A model generated the notes under the pieces. The model saw only the letters and a program-made list of their open reading frames with translations. It had not been told where the DNA came from and searched no databases. This document shows, one piece after another, positions 14,048 to 15,330 of a DNA stretch of 15,330 bases; the stretch's first letter is position 1, and each line of letters begins with the position of its first letter. This DNA is from Desulfovibrio sp. Its GTDB lineage: Bacteria > Desulfobacterota > Desulfovibrionia > Desulfovibrionales > Desulfovibrionaceae. Position numbers and translations under genes: made by a program. Where the stretch lies: contig JAISXC010000033.1 of the NCBI GenBank assembly GCA_031270875.1, positions 1 to 15,330 of the forward strand. Direction: 5' to 3'.

Positions 14048-15330
14048 GGGCGGTTCTCCTCGGCAACAGTCGCCTTGTTGTTGTAAGAGGCTATCCCACC
14101 GTAGACGCTGGAGGGCCCCAAACGGCTTGTCGCCCGCTCCGGCGGCAGACCGCAGGAATGTATGTCGACCTCGCGCAGTCGGGTGAAGCGGCATACAAAG
14201 TAGCGCCCGGCAAGGAAGGCCAGCAGCGACATTACAAAAACTCCCGTGGCGTTCCAGGCGCCCGGCCCGGAAAGCACGCCTGACAGGCCTACGTCGAGCG
14301 GCGTCAAGCCGTATTCGACCAGGATGTTGTTGATGGGTTTGAGCGCCAGGCCGGGGAAGACGCCTGTCAGGATGCAGCCGAAAGCCAGTATGCCCATGGC
14401 GACCCGCATGACAAACGGCGCCTCGTGCACACTTTCAATATTCGGCCCCGGCTGCCCGAGAAATGCCGCATGCAGGAATTTCGCGACATAGGCGAGCGTC
14501 AGCACGCTGCCGACCAGGGAGAGCAGGGCCGGCAAGGGTTGCCCAGCCTGCATGAGCGCGTGATAGATAAGCCACTTGGAGGAAAAACCGCTGGTTGGCG
14601 GCACGCCGACAAGCGAGAGCCCGCCGACGGCGAAAACCAGCAGGGTAAAGGGCATTTTGCGGCCTATTCCGCCGAGTTGCTCAAGGCTTTCCCTGTGTGT
14701 GGCAAATATTACCGCGCCGCAGACAAGGAAGAGCAAATCCTTGAAGAAGACGTGATTGATGAGGTGCAACATGCCGCCCGCGTACCCGAGAACGCCGCCC
14801 GCGCCCACGGCGAGAACCATGTAGCCAAGCTGGCTGACGGTGGAGTAAATGAAGATGAGTTTGAGCCCGTTTACCTGCAAGGCCTTTACAGCCGAGTAGA
14901 TAATGGTGATCGCGCCCGTCCACATCACCGCGACCATGACGATGTTCTGCTCATGGCCCCGGAATATGCCGGCCAGGGCAAAGCCGCCGCCCACGAGGGT
15001 AAAGAGCTTGATGAGGCCAATGATGGCGCTTTTCAGCAATACGGAGGAGATATAGCCCGAAACCGGCGTTGGGGCCAGAGCGGGATGCATCTGCCAGTCA
15101 ATGCGCAAGGGCAGTTGCGCGGCCTTCATCACAAAGCCGACGGCGAGCAGGGCAATGCCCAGCCATGCCGCCCCGCTCGAAATCTCCGGCGCGAAGCCGT
15201 GCAGCAGATCGGCCGTGAAGGGCGTGAGCGGGCCGAGCACGCAGATGCCCACAAAAATGAAGGCCGCTCCCAGCATGTTGAAGAAGAAATACTTGAAGGC
15301 CTCGCGCAGGGACGGGCGCGTCGCCTCATG
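14044..15330 (-). CDS. cooM: CooM, NuoL/Mrp-antiporter-like membrane subunit, partial at 5' end
   Basis: The frame runs in from the right edge without a start; 428 codons and the stop are visible. An internal ATG at 15276 is not the start, because the 18 codons before it (REAFKYFFF motif) read as conserved family sequence. Antiporter-family motifs are clear: HPALAPTPVSGYISSVLLKS with its membrane lysine, HLINHVFFKDLLFL with buried His and Lys (near 14740-14775), and a GVPPTSGFSSKW segment. About ten membrane helices are visible, ending in a cytoplasmic tail. This subunit is thought to move protons or sodium as electrons flow from CO to H+. CooM proteins are very long (often over 1,200 aa), so most of the gene is probably outside. 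The family includes NuoL, NuoM, HycC and HyfB; gene order supports CooM. Confidence 0.85.
   Translation of the reverse strand, partial: HEATRPSLREAFKYFFFNMLGAAFIFVGICVLGPLTPFTADLLHGFAPEISSGAAWLGIALLAVGFVMKAAQLPLRIDWQMHPALAPTPVSGYISSVLLKSAIIGLIKLFTLVGGGFALAGIFRGHEQNIVMVAVMWTGAITIIYSAVKALQVNGLKLIFIYSTVSQLGYMVLAVGAGGVLGYAGGMLHLINHVFFKDLLFLVCGAVIFATHRESLEQLGGIGRKMPFTLLVFAVGGLSLVGVPPTSGFSSKWLIYHALMQAGQPLPALLSLVGSVLTLAYVAKFLHAAFLGQPGPNIESVHEAPFVMRVAMGILAFGCILTGVFPGLALKPINNILVEYGLTPLDVGLSGVLSGPGAWNATGVFVMSLLAFLAGRYFVCRFTRLREVDIHSCGLPPERATSRLGPSSVYGGIASYNNKATVAEENRP

Noticed and set aside
14047..14194. Longer N-terminus for cooK
   Set aside because: This part reads out of frame through the 3' end of cooM and has Arg-rich non-membrane composition. 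ATG 14047 has a good ribosome site and the MTDTLLAILHM start expected for NuoH-like proteins.
10391..15330. Respiratory complex I (Nuo) instead of hydrogenase
   Set aside because: The large subunit keeps both CxxC motifs for Ni-Fe binding, hypA lies in the operon, and no NuoE/F/G genes are present.

Overview
The window looks like chromosomal DNA of a sulfate-reducing deltaproteobacterium of the Desulfovibrio type. The main reason is the right half: a compact leftward operon that matches, gene for gene, the CO-induced (Coo) energy-converting [NiFe] hydrogenase arrangement cooM-K-L-X-U-H-hypA-cooF known from Desulfovibrio. GC-rich coding sequence and strong AGGAGG-like ribosome binding sites agree. 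Genus and species are inference; no rRNA or other marker gene is present.

Positions 1-7708 (minus strand) hold the tail and internal-virion module of a podovirus-like prophage. Read right to left it contains a tail tubular B / stabilization-like protein, a T7 gp13-family protein, a T7 gp14-family core protein, a helical gp15-position protein and the first 740 codons of a very large gp16-position protein that leaves the window. A complete hicB-hicA toxin-antitoxin cassette with its own candidate promoter sits in antisense between the gp12-like and gp13-like genes. No portal, capsid, terminase, gp11-like, integrase or lysis gene lies to the right of the gp12-like gene. Its first residues are missing, so this looks like a deleted prophage remnant.

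Positions 7673-8320 are a scar-like regulatory zone. Two divergent helix-turn-helix repressor-like genes face away from a shared AT-rich control region, and both are broken. The leftward one stops after 27 codons next to the presumed deletion junction. The rightward one is cut by a 119-bp palindromic element made of three consecutive perfect or near-perfect hairpins. Two small rightward host genes follow: a 66-aa cysteine-rich protein and an exported single-BON-domain protein. The BON gene converges on the hydrogenase operon across a region of overlapping inverted repeats.

Positions 9223-15330 (minus strand) are the Coo hydrogenase. CooM (partial) and CooK are the membrane ion-pumping and anchor subunits. 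CooL and CooH form the [NiFe] core, CooX and CooU connect it, and CooF is the four-cluster ferredoxin that brings electrons, classically from CO dehydrogenase. HypA inserts nickel. Genes overlap or abut (ATGA overlaps at cooM/K, cooL/X and cooU/H; TAAATG at cooH/hypA; a 17-nt overlap at hypA/cooF), so they are probably one translationally coupled transcript. No CO dehydrogenase gene (cooS) or CooA regulator gene lies in the window.
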